Notes under the pieces: model-generated
Seen by the model: only the letters and a program-made list of their open reading frames with translations
Told to the model about the DNA's origin: nothing
Database searches by the model: none
Program-made: the position numbers and the translations under genes
Shown here: in pieces, positions 1 to 6,487 of the stretch
How the letters are laid out: every line of letters begins with the position of its first letter
Numbering within the stretch: the first letter of the stretch is position 1
Assembly: GCA_027459365.1 (NCBI GenBank)
Contig: DAIDIM010000019.1
Coordinates: forward strand, 1 to 6,716
Length of the DNA: 6,716 bases
Direction of reading: 5' to 3'
Source: Chlamydiota bacterium
GTDB lineage: Bacteria > Chlamydiota > Chlamydiia > Chlamydiales > SM23-39

Positions 1-145
1 AAGATATCAGCTTTGCGAAAACGGGGTATACTCGTTCGAAAATATCCCAAATCTCCTCCAAGAATTCACTCCGAGAATGGCTCAAATGACATAAGACAGG
101 AATGTTCTTTCAATGGTGATATTTTAACTTTGCCGATTTCACATT
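1..145. other. Region downstream of the cluster, no supported gene
   Basis: After the last stop codon no gene, hairpin terminator or promoter is evident. On the minus strand one frame stays open from about base 105 to the window edge (about 35 codons, containing SRSEFLEEIWDIFERVYP). It has no ATG or ribosome binding site and I do not recognise it; a truncated gene or chance are both possible. The stretch also carries one copy of a short repeat shared with the end of the GTPase gene. Confidence 0.4.
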
Positions 146-178
146 TTAGTCAGGATTTGACTCCGAAAATGGCCAAAT
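68..178. repeat. Short imperfect direct repeat around the end of the GTPase gene
   Basis: ACTCCGAGAATGGCTCAAAT at 68-87 and ACTCCGAAAATGGCCAAAT at 160-178 differ by one substitution and one inserted base. The second copy encodes WPFSE near the GTPase C-terminus. The first, read on the same strand, can encode EPFSE followed by a stop, but in a frame shifted relative to the gene. It could be a relic of a local duplication or a C-terminal replacement. Confidence 0.45.
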
Positions 179-2596
179 TCTAAAACGGAACCATTCAGAT
201 CCACTTTTAGCTCCTAATCCAGTAACAATTCCTCCTGCACCTCCTGTAATTACAGCCGCGATTGGCACTATTGCTGGGAAAGCAACTATCGTTGACAATA
301 TCGCGATTGTTTTCGCACCAACAATAATTCCTGCGGCGATGCCAGTTGTTACCCCGATGGCTGAACCAGTATTAGCGATGTCTTCTTTTTCTGTAGCTCG
401 ATATAAGTCCCTTTGAGCCTCTTTAGCAGTGCTATCAATAATGATTCTATCTTTAGCGTTATTCGCTTGTACGATGTAACCATAAAGTCGATCCTTTTCT
501 GCCTTAAATTTTTTCATTTGATCTCTTGCTTTTTCTCCACTCATGTCTCTAATAGATCCAGAAAGACCTCTCAGATAGTTGATGCAAGCATCACTGAGCT
601 TTTCTAAAATGATTTTATCGAGATCATCAAAAGGGATAAATTTTGAATACATATCGCCTGTCGTTTTAAATTCAGAATACTTAGCCAAAATATGATTGAT
701 GTCCTGTTGAGTCGTTGTAGGCATACCCTCAAAAAGGGATAATGAATATGCTCTAATTGCAGCAGAAACATCTGTACTCATCTCTTTATCGAGACTGTCA
801 AAAGACATAAAATATTCAAAATCCGAACGGGTGTTGTTGTACATAGAATATTTTTTCCATATACCATCAATATCCTCTGGTCTCTTTGTAGGCATAGTGT
901 GAATGGAATATTCATCCTTGATTTTTTTGGATAGCGTTGTTTCTATTGAAGTCAGTGCTTCTATGAGATCGCTATTGTTTAAGATTTTTAAATTGTTTGC
1001 AAACGCAACTACTTTTTTTAGTTCAATATTATTTGCAAAATGCCTTATCAACAGTTCAGACATATCTTTTGTAAGAGTTTTGGCCTGTTGCGCCTCATCG
1101 GCAGTAAGAACTACATTATTAGAAAGATTCGTGTCAAAATTCCTCCTGATAAGTCTTAGCTGCACTTCTCTATCAAATTCATTTGTTGGATTATAAATCG
1201 TCGCACACTGAGAAAGATCAGGTATTGAAGAGCTAACCTTCGCATATTGTGCTATGTCATTTTTGATGTATTTGATATCTCTCTGCGCATCAGTAATAAC
1301 CACATGCAAATTACTTGCATTTAACTTGTTCTCAAATCTTGTATTCAGCAGCTTAACTATGTTTTTCCAGCCATTACCCCTTTCTTGTAAATCTTTATCC
1401 TTAGCCACTAAAACAACTTTGACCGACCGTGCAGTTTTAATTAATTCCATAATATTGCAAATATTCGCAAGAGCTACTTCAAATCCTCTAGAGTCTGAAA
1501 TCCCCGGCAGATCATACAATTCTATAGGTCCTGTTTGTATTGATCCCTCATTGTTTTTATCTTGCGATTGCATTTCGATTTTCTCGAGGTTTTCACCTGC
1601 TATCGTAATGCTTTTTGGAAGAATTGTGCCCGATATTGTGCTCGATACGATTTCTGTGACCTCACTTTTTTCTGAAGCAGCAGACACTTTAATGTGAGGA
1701 ATCCCTCTATCATTGACTACACGTTCCATCTTGCAACCAATCAAAAAGTCGATCAGGGTGCTTTTCCCGGCTCCTGTTGTTCCAAAGAAAATCACTATAT
1801 CTTTGCCTTTTGCCCTCTTTACCCTTTTCTTGCCTAACTCTCTTAGCTTGTTAAAACATGCCATTCGTTCTTCAATACTTCTGTCCTCTATTTTTTTCTC
1901 CTCAGAAAAATAGCTCTTCAAAATAGGATCTGCTTGTACAAGAACTTTGTCACTGTATTGTTTTTCTTCTGCTTCTCGAAAGAAAGAATCGGCAGTCAAA
2001 GGCGATAGATTAGAGATCCCTGCAATATCTCTAGAGTTTCTTCTAATTTTTTTGTGATCATAAATAATGGATTCAGCGAATTTGATCTTGACATAGTCAA
2101 TAAACTTTTCAGTATCAATTCCACTATTAATGATTATAGAATCGCCCTGAATTTGATACTTAGCGAGAACATACGGAGACATATTTTCATAATATTCATG
2201 ATTTTTCACAAAATTCTGTAAAAAAGATTGCTCTTCAGGAGTAAATTCAGATAATGGAACCACCTGATTCTTACAGTCTGAAAACATGCATTGGTCTTCA
2301 CTTGCAGCAACGCCGGAAGCACAGGATAATGTACCTAGTGCTAACGGAAGAGGGCTAGTTGTGGTGATTGAACCAACAGCTCCAGTAAAGATGTTTGCAA
2401 TACAAGAAGATTGTTGTGAAGTTGTAGTAGCGAATTGCCTTGCTACAGGTTTTGAGAACAGAGAATGAGCAATCGACTCCACACAGATTACACCAATCGC
2501 ACTTGTCGTGAGTCGTATCGCTTTAGTGAGTTGTTTTGTCCAAGACTGTTCAACGATCTTATTCTCATTGCGTGGTTGTACTGCGATTAATGTCAT
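146..2596 (-). CDS. Large membrane-associated P-loop GTPase-like protein with tandem repeat
   Basis: In this 816-aa protein a TRAFAC-type G domain spans about 262-465. It has G1 GTTGAGKST at 272-280 after the strand DIVIFF, and G3 DLPG at 362-365 followed by SDSRGFEVALAN. The expected G4 strand is HVVITDAQRD at 431-440, where the usual N/TKxD is degraded, so guanine specificity is uncertain. The stretch after G3 resembles, from memory, AIG1/septin-like GTPases of ciliates and other protists. The N-terminal part has weak hydrophobic segments (about 29-47 and 65-98) with cysteines at 91, 103 and 108. Residues 568-681 are two copies of a 57-residue repeat. Residues about 690-735 are charged and helical, possibly coiled coil. 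Residues 741-798 form a Gly-rich hydrophobic hairpin like those of membrane-inserting GTPases and chlamydial Inc proteins. A role at a membrane, perhaps the host vacuole, is inference. It is the last gene of the cluster; no terminator is visible after it. Confidence 0.9.
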   Translation of the reverse strand: MTLIAVQPRNENKIVEQSWTKQLTKAIRLTTSAIGVICVESIAHSLFSKPVARQFATTTSQQSSCIANIFTGAVGSITTTSPLPLALGTLSCASGVAASEDQCMFSDCKNQVVPLSEFTPEEQSFLQNFVKNHEYYENMSPYVLAKYQIQGDSIIINSGIDTEKFIDYVKIKFAESIIYDHKKIRRNSRDIAGISNLSPLTADSFFREAEEKQYSDKVLVQADPILKSYFSEEKKIEDRSIEERMACFNKLRELGKKRVKRAKGKDIVIFFGTTGAGKSTLIDFLIGCKMERVVNDRGIPHIKVSAASEKSEVTEIVSSTISGTILPKSITIAGENLEKIEMQSQDKNNEGSIQTGPIELYDLPGISDSRGFEVALANICNIMELIKTARSVKVVLVAKDKDLQERGNGWKNIVKLLNTRFENKLNASNLHVVITDAQRDIKYIKNDIAQYAKVSSSIPDLSQCATIYNPTNEFDREVQLRLIRRNFDTNLSNNVVLTADEAQQAKTLTKDMSELLIRHFANNIELKKVVAFANNLKILNNSDLIEALTSIETTLSKKIKDEYSIHTMPTKRPEDIDGIWKKYSMYNNTRSDFEYFMSFDSLDKEMSTDVSAAIRAYSLSLFEGMPTTTQQDINHILAKYSEFKTTGDMYSKFIPFDDLDKIILEKLSDACINYLRGLSGSIRDMSGEKARDQMKKFKAEKDRLYGYIVQANNAKDRIIIDSTAKEAQRDLYRATEKEDIANTGSAIGVTTGIAAGIIVGAKTIAILSTIVAFPAIVPIAAVITGGAGGIVTGLGAKSGSEWFRFRIWPFSESNPD
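203..376 (-). other. C-terminal hydrophobic hairpin (predicted membrane segment pair)
   Basis: Residues 741-798 form a long uncharged stretch broken only by a lysine at 762 and proline turns at 774 and 778. It is rich in Gly/Ala pairs of the GxxxG kind. This fits two membrane passes with a short turn, followed by a short soluble tail ending in WPFSESNPD. It resembles bilobed hydrophobic domains of inclusion-membrane proteins in shape only. Confidence 0.7.
554..895 (-). repeat. Tandem 57-residue repeat in the GTPase-like protein
   Basis: Residues 568-624 (bases 725-895) and 625-681 (bases 554-724) align without a gap. Both start with MPT, then share DI at +7, an isoleucine, KYS at +14 to +16, FD-x-LDK around +31 to +36, and A and Y near the end. 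By hand count 20 of 57 positions are identical. At the DNA level the two copies start with the same nine bases (plus strand TGTAGGCAT at 716-724 and 887-895). The rest has diverged, so the duplication is old. The function of the unit is unknown to me. Confidence 0.85.
1202..1813 (-). other. P-loop G domain of the 816-aa protein
   Basis: Residues about 262-465 hold the nucleotide-binding core. The phosphate-binding lysine is K278 and the serine for magnesium is S279; D362 and G365 form switch II. A threonine in the variable stretch 311-320 probably serves as G2. The TDAQRD sequence at the G4 position is the main oddity: it lacks the lysine and the canonical spacing to the aspartate. Confidence 0.8.
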
Positions 2597-2603
2597 AATA
2601 AAA

Positions 2604-2607
2604 TCCT
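2604..2607 (-). promoter_or_regulatory. Ribosome binding site of the GTPase gene
   Basis: AGGA on the minus strand lies seven bases before the ATG at 2594-2596, in the 24-bp gap after the previous stop codon. It supports this start. Confidence 0.6.
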
Positions 2608-2620
2608 ATCTATTTCTGAT

Positions 2621-4087
2621 TTAATGGGTTAGTCTTTCGATCACAGCCCATTCTTCTTCTTTTCTCATTTGGAAAGCCCACTTTTCCCATTCAGCTGGGG
2701 GACAATCTAATGGAGTCAGAATGGCACATGCAGAGAACATTCCATCAACAACCTCCTTTTTACCTAAAGAAAAGAGAGACCTAGTAGTTGGAATGTGTTT
2801 GTCTAATCCATTTGGAATCTGATACGTCGGATTTTTGCGTAATGTTTCGATTTTGCTTATTGGGCTGGTTGCATTTGTATGCCGACAAAAGATCACTCCT
2901 GCATGTTTTGCCACTTCGACCATAGAATCGAGGCAACTTAAAGAGTGTGGAGCGCTCTGATTCAAGTCGTCAAAGCCTTTTGCAATTGCAAAAGGTGGCG
3001 CAGCCGATGCAGCCGCGGCGGCGGCAGAATCGCGAGTGGATTGCAAGCTATCATTTCTATACACCAGACTGACACTTCTCATATCGAGAGTTGTGGAGAA
3101 TAGATCCCCCCAAAAGGCAAAAGATTGTGGCTTTCTTTTTTGGGATTCTACATATGCTATCATATTCTCGATCATTTCACGAGTCCGTCTCCAAGCAGGG
3201 CCATTGATCGTATCCAAAGGACGAATAAGTTCAAAGTTCTCGAGCTGTCCTTCAGTTTCCTTTTTCTCTGGATGCTTTTTTTGCGGCTTAGTCGTAAAAT
3301 GAACATAGCCCAAAATCGGTGCACCATCCTTCACCCCCTCATAACACAACATTGCATGCCCCATCTTTCCGAAGAGGTCTGTAAGATAATCTCCAGTGTC
3401 TCCTGGTCTACTACTTACCAAAGTGAGGGCCCAATCACGAATATTTAATTCAATATTCGGGTTTAGAACACTCACGCATTGCATGAACACTTTCGCAATT
3501 TTACCTGCAGAATTTCGTGTTACATTGATTCGAAAATGGCGAAGGTGGTTCGCCATTGCATAATGATCTTTTGCAGGTTTCATCTTTCCATTGCTCTCAT
3601 CTCGTTCAAGATGAGGCTCATTTCTCAATATGGAAATGGAGGATTGCAAAAATAGATCAGTCATGTCGGTAGGGTCTCGAGTCAGGAGATGGTTTTGTGG
3701 GTCCCTGGGATCACAAATCCCCCAAGCCGCTTCTATTTGATTCGGAGAGCCTTTTAACGTATTAATTTTGCCAAAAAGTGCGATCTGAGTTCCCTTTTCA
3801 TTTGGTGGTTCATAGACAAATTTTGGCAAAAAAAATGGGCCCTCTAAGTGCCCGCTCTTCAAGTTCTCTTGAATACTATTTTGGAATAAATTCACGATTG
3901 CTTCTGCATGAAGGGGATTATATAAAGCGTGCGAGAATGTTGTGATCGACCCATTACGTCCATCTTGAGAAAAACCCCATTTGTGATCGTCAAAACGAAA
4001 TAAACAGATATCTTTTGTATCCTGATTTTGTACGCTGACGGCTTGCCATTCATGCACTAAACGGGGCGCTGTTATAGCTACAGTCAT
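2621..4087 (-). CDS. Unrecognised two-part protein: shared N-terminal domain plus possible permuted papain-like domain
   Basis: This 488-aa protein begins with the domain it shares with the AAA+ neighbour (about 42-204). The central region has GHAMLCYEG at 243-251 followed by LGYVHFTT at 259-266, then a charged loop (268-280). An alanine-rich linker lies at 354-365. The C-terminal part has SLSCLDSMVEVAKHAGV at 382-398, where a cysteine stands at the start of a predicted helix. A GHA histidine strand followed later by a Cys-headed helix is the order found in circularly permuted papain-like folds (LRAT, YiiX and PPPDE types). H244 and C385 could therefore be a catalytic pair. This is inference from motif shape only; C248, C401 and C454 are alternatives, and a non-enzymatic role is possible. 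There is no signal peptide or membrane segment. It lies 15 bp after the AAA+ gene and 24 bp before the GTPase gene, which points to joint production; it might be an adaptor or processing enzyme for the unfoldase. Confidence 0.85.
   Translation of the reverse strand: MTVAITAPRLVHEWQAVSVQNQDTKDICLFRFDDHKWGFSQDGRNGSITTFSHALYNPLHAEAIVNLFQNSIQENLKSGHLEGPFFLPKFVYEPPNEKGTQIALFGKINTLKGSPNQIEAAWGICDPRDPQNHLLTRDPTDMTDLFLQSSISILRNEPHLERDESNGKMKPAKDHYAMANHLRHFRINVTRNSAGKIAKVFMQCVSVLNPNIELNIRDWALTLVSSRPGDTGDYLTDLFGKMGHAMLCYEGVKDGAPILGYVHFTTKPQKKHPEKKETEGQLENFELIRPLDTINGPAWRRTREMIENMIAYVESQKRKPQSFAFWGDLFSTTLDMRSVSLVYRNDSLQSTRDSAAAAAASAAPPFAIAKGFDDLNQSAPHSLSCLDSMVEVAKHAGVIFCRHTNATSPISKIETLRKNPTYQIPNGLDKHIPTTRSLFSLGKKEVVDGMFSACAILTPLDCPPAEWEKWAFQMRKEEEWAVIERLTH
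2993..3028 (-). repeat. Alanine-rich linker tract
   Basis: Residues 354-365 read SAAAAAASAAPP, with six consecutive alanines encoded by mixed GCN codons. It forms a short GC-rich island in an otherwise AT-leaning gene. It separates the GHA region from the Cys-containing C-terminal part and is most simply a flexible or helical linker. Confidence 0.7.
3476..3964 (-). other. Shared N-terminal domain, copy in the 488-aa protein
   Basis: Residues about 42-204 are the counterpart of the N-terminal domain of the AAA+ protein. Conserved landmarks are F51-S52, N57-P58, L67-F68, N75-L76, F86-L87-P88 and QIALFG at 101-106. The longer loop before QIALFG and an insertion around 160-180 are the main differences. 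Both genes also start with similar residues (M-A/T-V, then WQ near 11-15), so the relatedness probably reaches the N-terminus. Confidence 0.8.
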
Positions 4088-4092
4088 AAAAA

Positions 4093-4096
4093 TCCC
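4093..4096 (-). promoter_or_regulatory. Weak ribosome binding site of the 488-aa gene
   Basis: Only GGGA, five bases before the ATG at 4085-4087, lies in the 15-bp gap after the AAA+ stop codon. The match is short and close, so translation probably relies partly on ribosomes finishing the upstream gene. No better upstream start is available in this frame. Confidence 0.4.
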
Positions 4097-4102
4097 AATT
4101 TT

Positions 4103-6013
4103 TTATTTCCTCTTCACAGAGACAGGAGTATGTTCTTGCAAGACCTCTCCATATAATGTTTTTTTGCAAGCAATTCCCAGTTCTTGACCGTGACGAATGA
4201 TTTCCATTTCTAGATCTTTAAAATTTCCCCAAGTATTGGCCTGTTCACAAATGATTTGAAAAAGAGTGCAATCAAAATATTGCAATAAACGTCGCATTCC
4301 TGTTCCATCGCCATAAAGTTCCTTTGCGAGATATTCGACAATGAAGTCTAAATCTTCCTCTTTCACTTTCAATGTTTTACATCCGACCTTTTTATGTAGA
4401 TCCTCCAAAAGGGTCGGAAGTTTTCGACGAACGAGTTGAGGGAACTGACTCTCAGGGATAGGATTAAAAGGGATAATCTGGAGTCTTCCTAATAATTCAG
4501 GAGAATATCTTCGCGAATTTCTAATATCCTCCTTGTTAAGCTTGGTAAAAAGCTCAATTATCTCAGTATGAGGACGCTTATTAATAAAAGCTTTGACGAT
4601 CTGTTCTTGATAAGCATTCGAAGTATTTATGAAAAGAGATTTGTTGAAAACATATCTAGTAATAATATTTGATCGACTTTCTGAATCAGTATGTTGCACT
4701 TGAACATATCCCTCGCCAAATAAAGTCAACAAACCTTGTTTTACCTCCTCATGCGCTTTTTCGAACTCATCAAATAATAGGACAATATTTTGCACTTTAT
4801 TGACAATTGCGTCTGATTCTTTAGTGCTACTATGGACGAATGGATCGATTGTTTTTGCAAATAAAGCTTTATCTGAAGAACCAACATACCCCATTGAAGA
4901 TCCGAATAGCTTGTTGACGTCAACTTCTCCCTTGAACTGGTCCATATCGAATCGGGCCATCCGATTCATCTTCAGCCCTTTTGCTGCTTTTGCCATTTCC
5001 GTTTTACCAACTCCCGTTGGCCCTACCAACAAAAGAAACGCATTCGTATCAGTCGTATGTTGCGCGCTCAGCGCTGCTGCGACAGCTTTGGTTGCGTAGT
5101 CTTGACCGCTCACTTGCTTTTGCAAATGATCGAGGAATTTTGGGTATGTGTTATCTTCTTGCTGCTCAGCCTTTTTTGCCTTGAGAATTTCTGTCCATAA
5201 ATCTTGAAAAAGTGAAGGATAAAACACCTTCAAATTCTTAATTATACCAGCAGATTTCTCTTCGGGTAGAGTTTTTAAGGAAAGGGCTAGATTTTTGAAA
5301 TGTTTAATCTCTTCGTCACTGCATAAAACTTTGATTTGTTCGGGAGAGAGTCCAAGATATTCTAAGGCTTTCAGATGATTTGGATTGCTTGGATCAGTCA
5401 AGTATTGCGCAAGGACATCCTTACAATCGGTATCTCTTCGATTGAATTTTACATCAACTCCCTGGATCTGCCCATTGCTATTAGGCTCCAGCTGAATGTT
5501 TAATTTGGCGTTACGCTCTTGTAATGAGAGAGATCGTAAACCACTGAGATGCAATACCTCAAGAAAACATTGCTTTTGTGGGTCATCAATTGGAAGAGAG
5601 GTGCAAGTATTGGAAGCATCATTCAATAGCGCCCAACGCCAACGATGAAGAGGCGTTCTTTCTGGAGTAGAATACCCAAAAAGGGCGATTTGGTAAGGAG
5701 ATTGTTGGGTAAAAAGTATAGGTAGAAAACAGTTTTGTTGAGGAGTTGTTTCTGTAAGGTTGATTCCTATAGCTTCTTTAAAAAGGTGAATGAGACTTGC
5801 AGCATATGCCGGATTGATATTTGTTGGGGAAAAACGGATAATGGCCGTAGGTTTTCTAGTATCTTTGATGATCAGATCACTATTTTCTTGGTGTAAAGAA
5901 ATAGTGCCTTGCCCACTGCTTGCACTCGGAGATGAATCCAGGTAATTTGCAAGGGAAAAGCCTTGGCTTTGACCGATTTGCCAAGAGATGAAGGGTCGGG
6001 GAATAACAGCCAT
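4103..6013 (-). CDS. Clp/Hsp100-type AAA+ unfoldase with one ATPase ring and a novel N-terminal domain
   Basis: In this 636-aa protein, residues 290-600 match the second ATPase module (D2) of ClpB/ClpA. They show VSGQ at 301-304, Walker A GPTGVGKT at 331-338, pore loop GYVG at 375-378 with the substrate-gripping tyrosine 376, and Walker B LLFDE at 412-416. Sensor-1 TSN is at 464-466, the arginine finger is R510 in ELLGR, and sensor 2 is GMRR at 572-575. All catalytic elements look intact, so an ATP-driven hexameric unfoldase or disaggregase is expected. ClpB and ClpA carry two rings and ClpX a zinc finger; here one ring follows an unrelated N-terminal region. Residues about 36-190 resemble the start of the next gene's product, and about 195-285 form a helical linker. 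No IGF/IGL-type loop for docking ClpP is seen between sensor 1 and the arginine finger, so it probably acts without ClpP. It is likely cytosolic or secreted, with no signal peptide. The next gene starts 15 bp downstream. Confidence 0.92.
   Translation of the reverse strand: MAVIPRPFISWQIGQSQGFSLANYLDSSPSASSGQGTISLHQENSDLIIKDTRKPTAIIRFSPTNINPAYAASLIHLFKEAIGINLTETTPQQNCFLPILFTQQSPYQIALFGYSTPERTPLHRWRWALLNDASNTCTSLPIDDPQKQCFLEVLHLSGLRSLSLQERNAKLNIQLEPNSNGQIQGVDVKFNRRDTDCKDVLAQYLTDPSNPNHLKALEYLGLSPEQIKVLCSDEEIKHFKNLALSLKTLPEEKSAGIIKNLKVFYPSLFQDLWTEILKAKKAEQQEDNTYPKFLDHLQKQVSGQDYATKAVAAALSAQHTTDTNAFLLLVGPTGVGKTEMAKAAKGLKMNRMARFDMDQFKGEVDVNKLFGSSMGYVGSSDKALFAKTIDPFVHSSTKESDAIVNKVQNIVLLFDEFEKAHEEVKQGLLTLFGEGYVQVQHTDSESRSNIITRYVFNKSLFINTSNAYQEQIVKAFINKRPHTEIIELFTKLNKEDIRNSRRYSPELLGRLQIIPFNPIPESQFPQLVRRKLPTLLEDLHKKVGCKTLKVKEEDLDFIVEYLAKELYGDGTGMRRLLQYFDCTLFQIICEQANTWGNFKDLEMEIIRHGQELGIACKKTLYGEVLQEHTPVSVKRK
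5444..5908 (-). other. Shared N-terminal domain, copy in the AAA+ protein
   Basis: Residues about 36-190 of the AAA+ protein align with about 42-204 of the protein encoded next. The core match is ungapped over residues 57-98 against 47-88, with FS, NP, LF, NL and FLP in register. After a three-residue gap both have QIALFG (108-113 against 101-106). By hand count about 20 of 48 core positions are identical. The later part matches more loosely (W127/W122, a DP motif, then a strand near NSNGQI against NSAGKI). I do not recognise the domain; docking to a common partner is inference. Confidence 0.8.
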
Positions 6014-6022
6014 AATTATTTT

Positions 6023-6027
6023 ACCTC
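6023..6027 (-). promoter_or_regulatory. Ribosome binding site of the AAA+ gene
   Basis: GAGGT on the minus strand lies nine bases before the ATG at 6011-6013. It falls inside the 36-bp gap after the U-box stop codon and supports the start chosen. Confidence 0.65.
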
Positions 6028-6049
6028 ATATTATTTGAAATGAAGACGA

Positions 6050-6487
6050 TTAAAAGCAGCCTTTATTGGATGAAACTTGTCTAGAATATGCAGTGGAAAC
6101 ATGTACTAGATTAATGCCCTCTGAAAAGTAAGGGGTTAATCGAGTAGGAATACTTGCAGATGCATCGCGCGTTTGTTGTTGAGAGATGGCTTGAATCGCA
6201 CTCTCAACGACTCCCCTTTCTTCATCTGTAAATTGATTTGTGCTTGTGAAATTCTTGTTGGATTCATCTGAAACATAAGCTACAGCTTGCTCAAACAATA
6301 CATTCTTTATGAGCATTTGTATTGGAGCTCTGCACAAAGGGCATTCGTTTTTTTTCTCTTTTTCATTCCATTTCTCCAATGATCTTTTGCTATAAGAATG
6401 CCCGCATTGATTAGTCACAGGTTCTGAGAAGGGTTTACCTGAGATTGGATCCAAAAACCATTGGTTAACTAGTGTCTGAATAGTCAT
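6050..6487 (-). CDS. U-box domain protein, probable E3 ubiquitin-ligase-like effector
   Basis: The 145-aa product has a U-box at about residues 8-75: DPI at 13-15, PVTNQCGHSY at 23-32, a tryptophan at 40, CPLCRAPI at 49-56, then a helix to about 72. The first zinc-ligand pair of a RING is absent (D13-P14-I15 instead), while C28, H30, C49 and C52 remain, which is the usual U-box look. I15 and P55 sit where U-boxes contact the E2 enzyme, and R53 follows the last cysteine, where many E3s carry the linchpin arginine. U-boxes recruit charged E2 and promote ubiquitin transfer. Most bacteria lack ubiquitin, so the likely target is host protein after secretion (inference). The remainder, about 75-145, is polar, unrecognised and presumably binds substrate. 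There is no signal peptide or membrane segment, and the C-terminal GCF is not a CaaX box. It is the first of four closely spaced genes, 36 bp before the AAA+ gene. Confidence 0.9.
   Translation of the reverse strand: MTIQTLVNQWFLDPISGKPFSEPVTNQCGHSYSKRSLEKWNEKEKKNECPLCRAPIQMLIKNVLFEQAVAYVSDESNKNFTSTNQFTDEERGVVESAIQAISQQQTRDASASIPTRLTPYFSEGINLVHVSTAYSRQVSSNKGCF

Noticed and set aside
413..2468. Several plus-strand open frames of 60-147 codons opposite the GTPase gene
   Set aside because: They lie wholly inside a clear minus-strand gene, lack ribosome binding sites and recognisable domains, and have the hydrophobic, Ser/Leu-rich composition typical of antisense frames.
3036..5184. Plus-strand frames and a short overlapping minus-strand frame (4741-4923) inside the AAA+ and 488-aa genes
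   Set aside because: They overlap motif-bearing coding sequence, including the Walker regions, and show no independent evidence of translation.
6050..6064. C-terminal prenylation (CaaX) signal on the U-box protein
   Set aside because: The protein ends in NKGCF, so the cysteine is second from last rather than fourth from last.
6050..6487. RING finger or SUMO-ligase SP-RING instead of a U-box
   Set aside because: The first Cys pair of a RING is missing (DPI in its place), and the CPLCRAPI end followed by a helix fits a U-box better.
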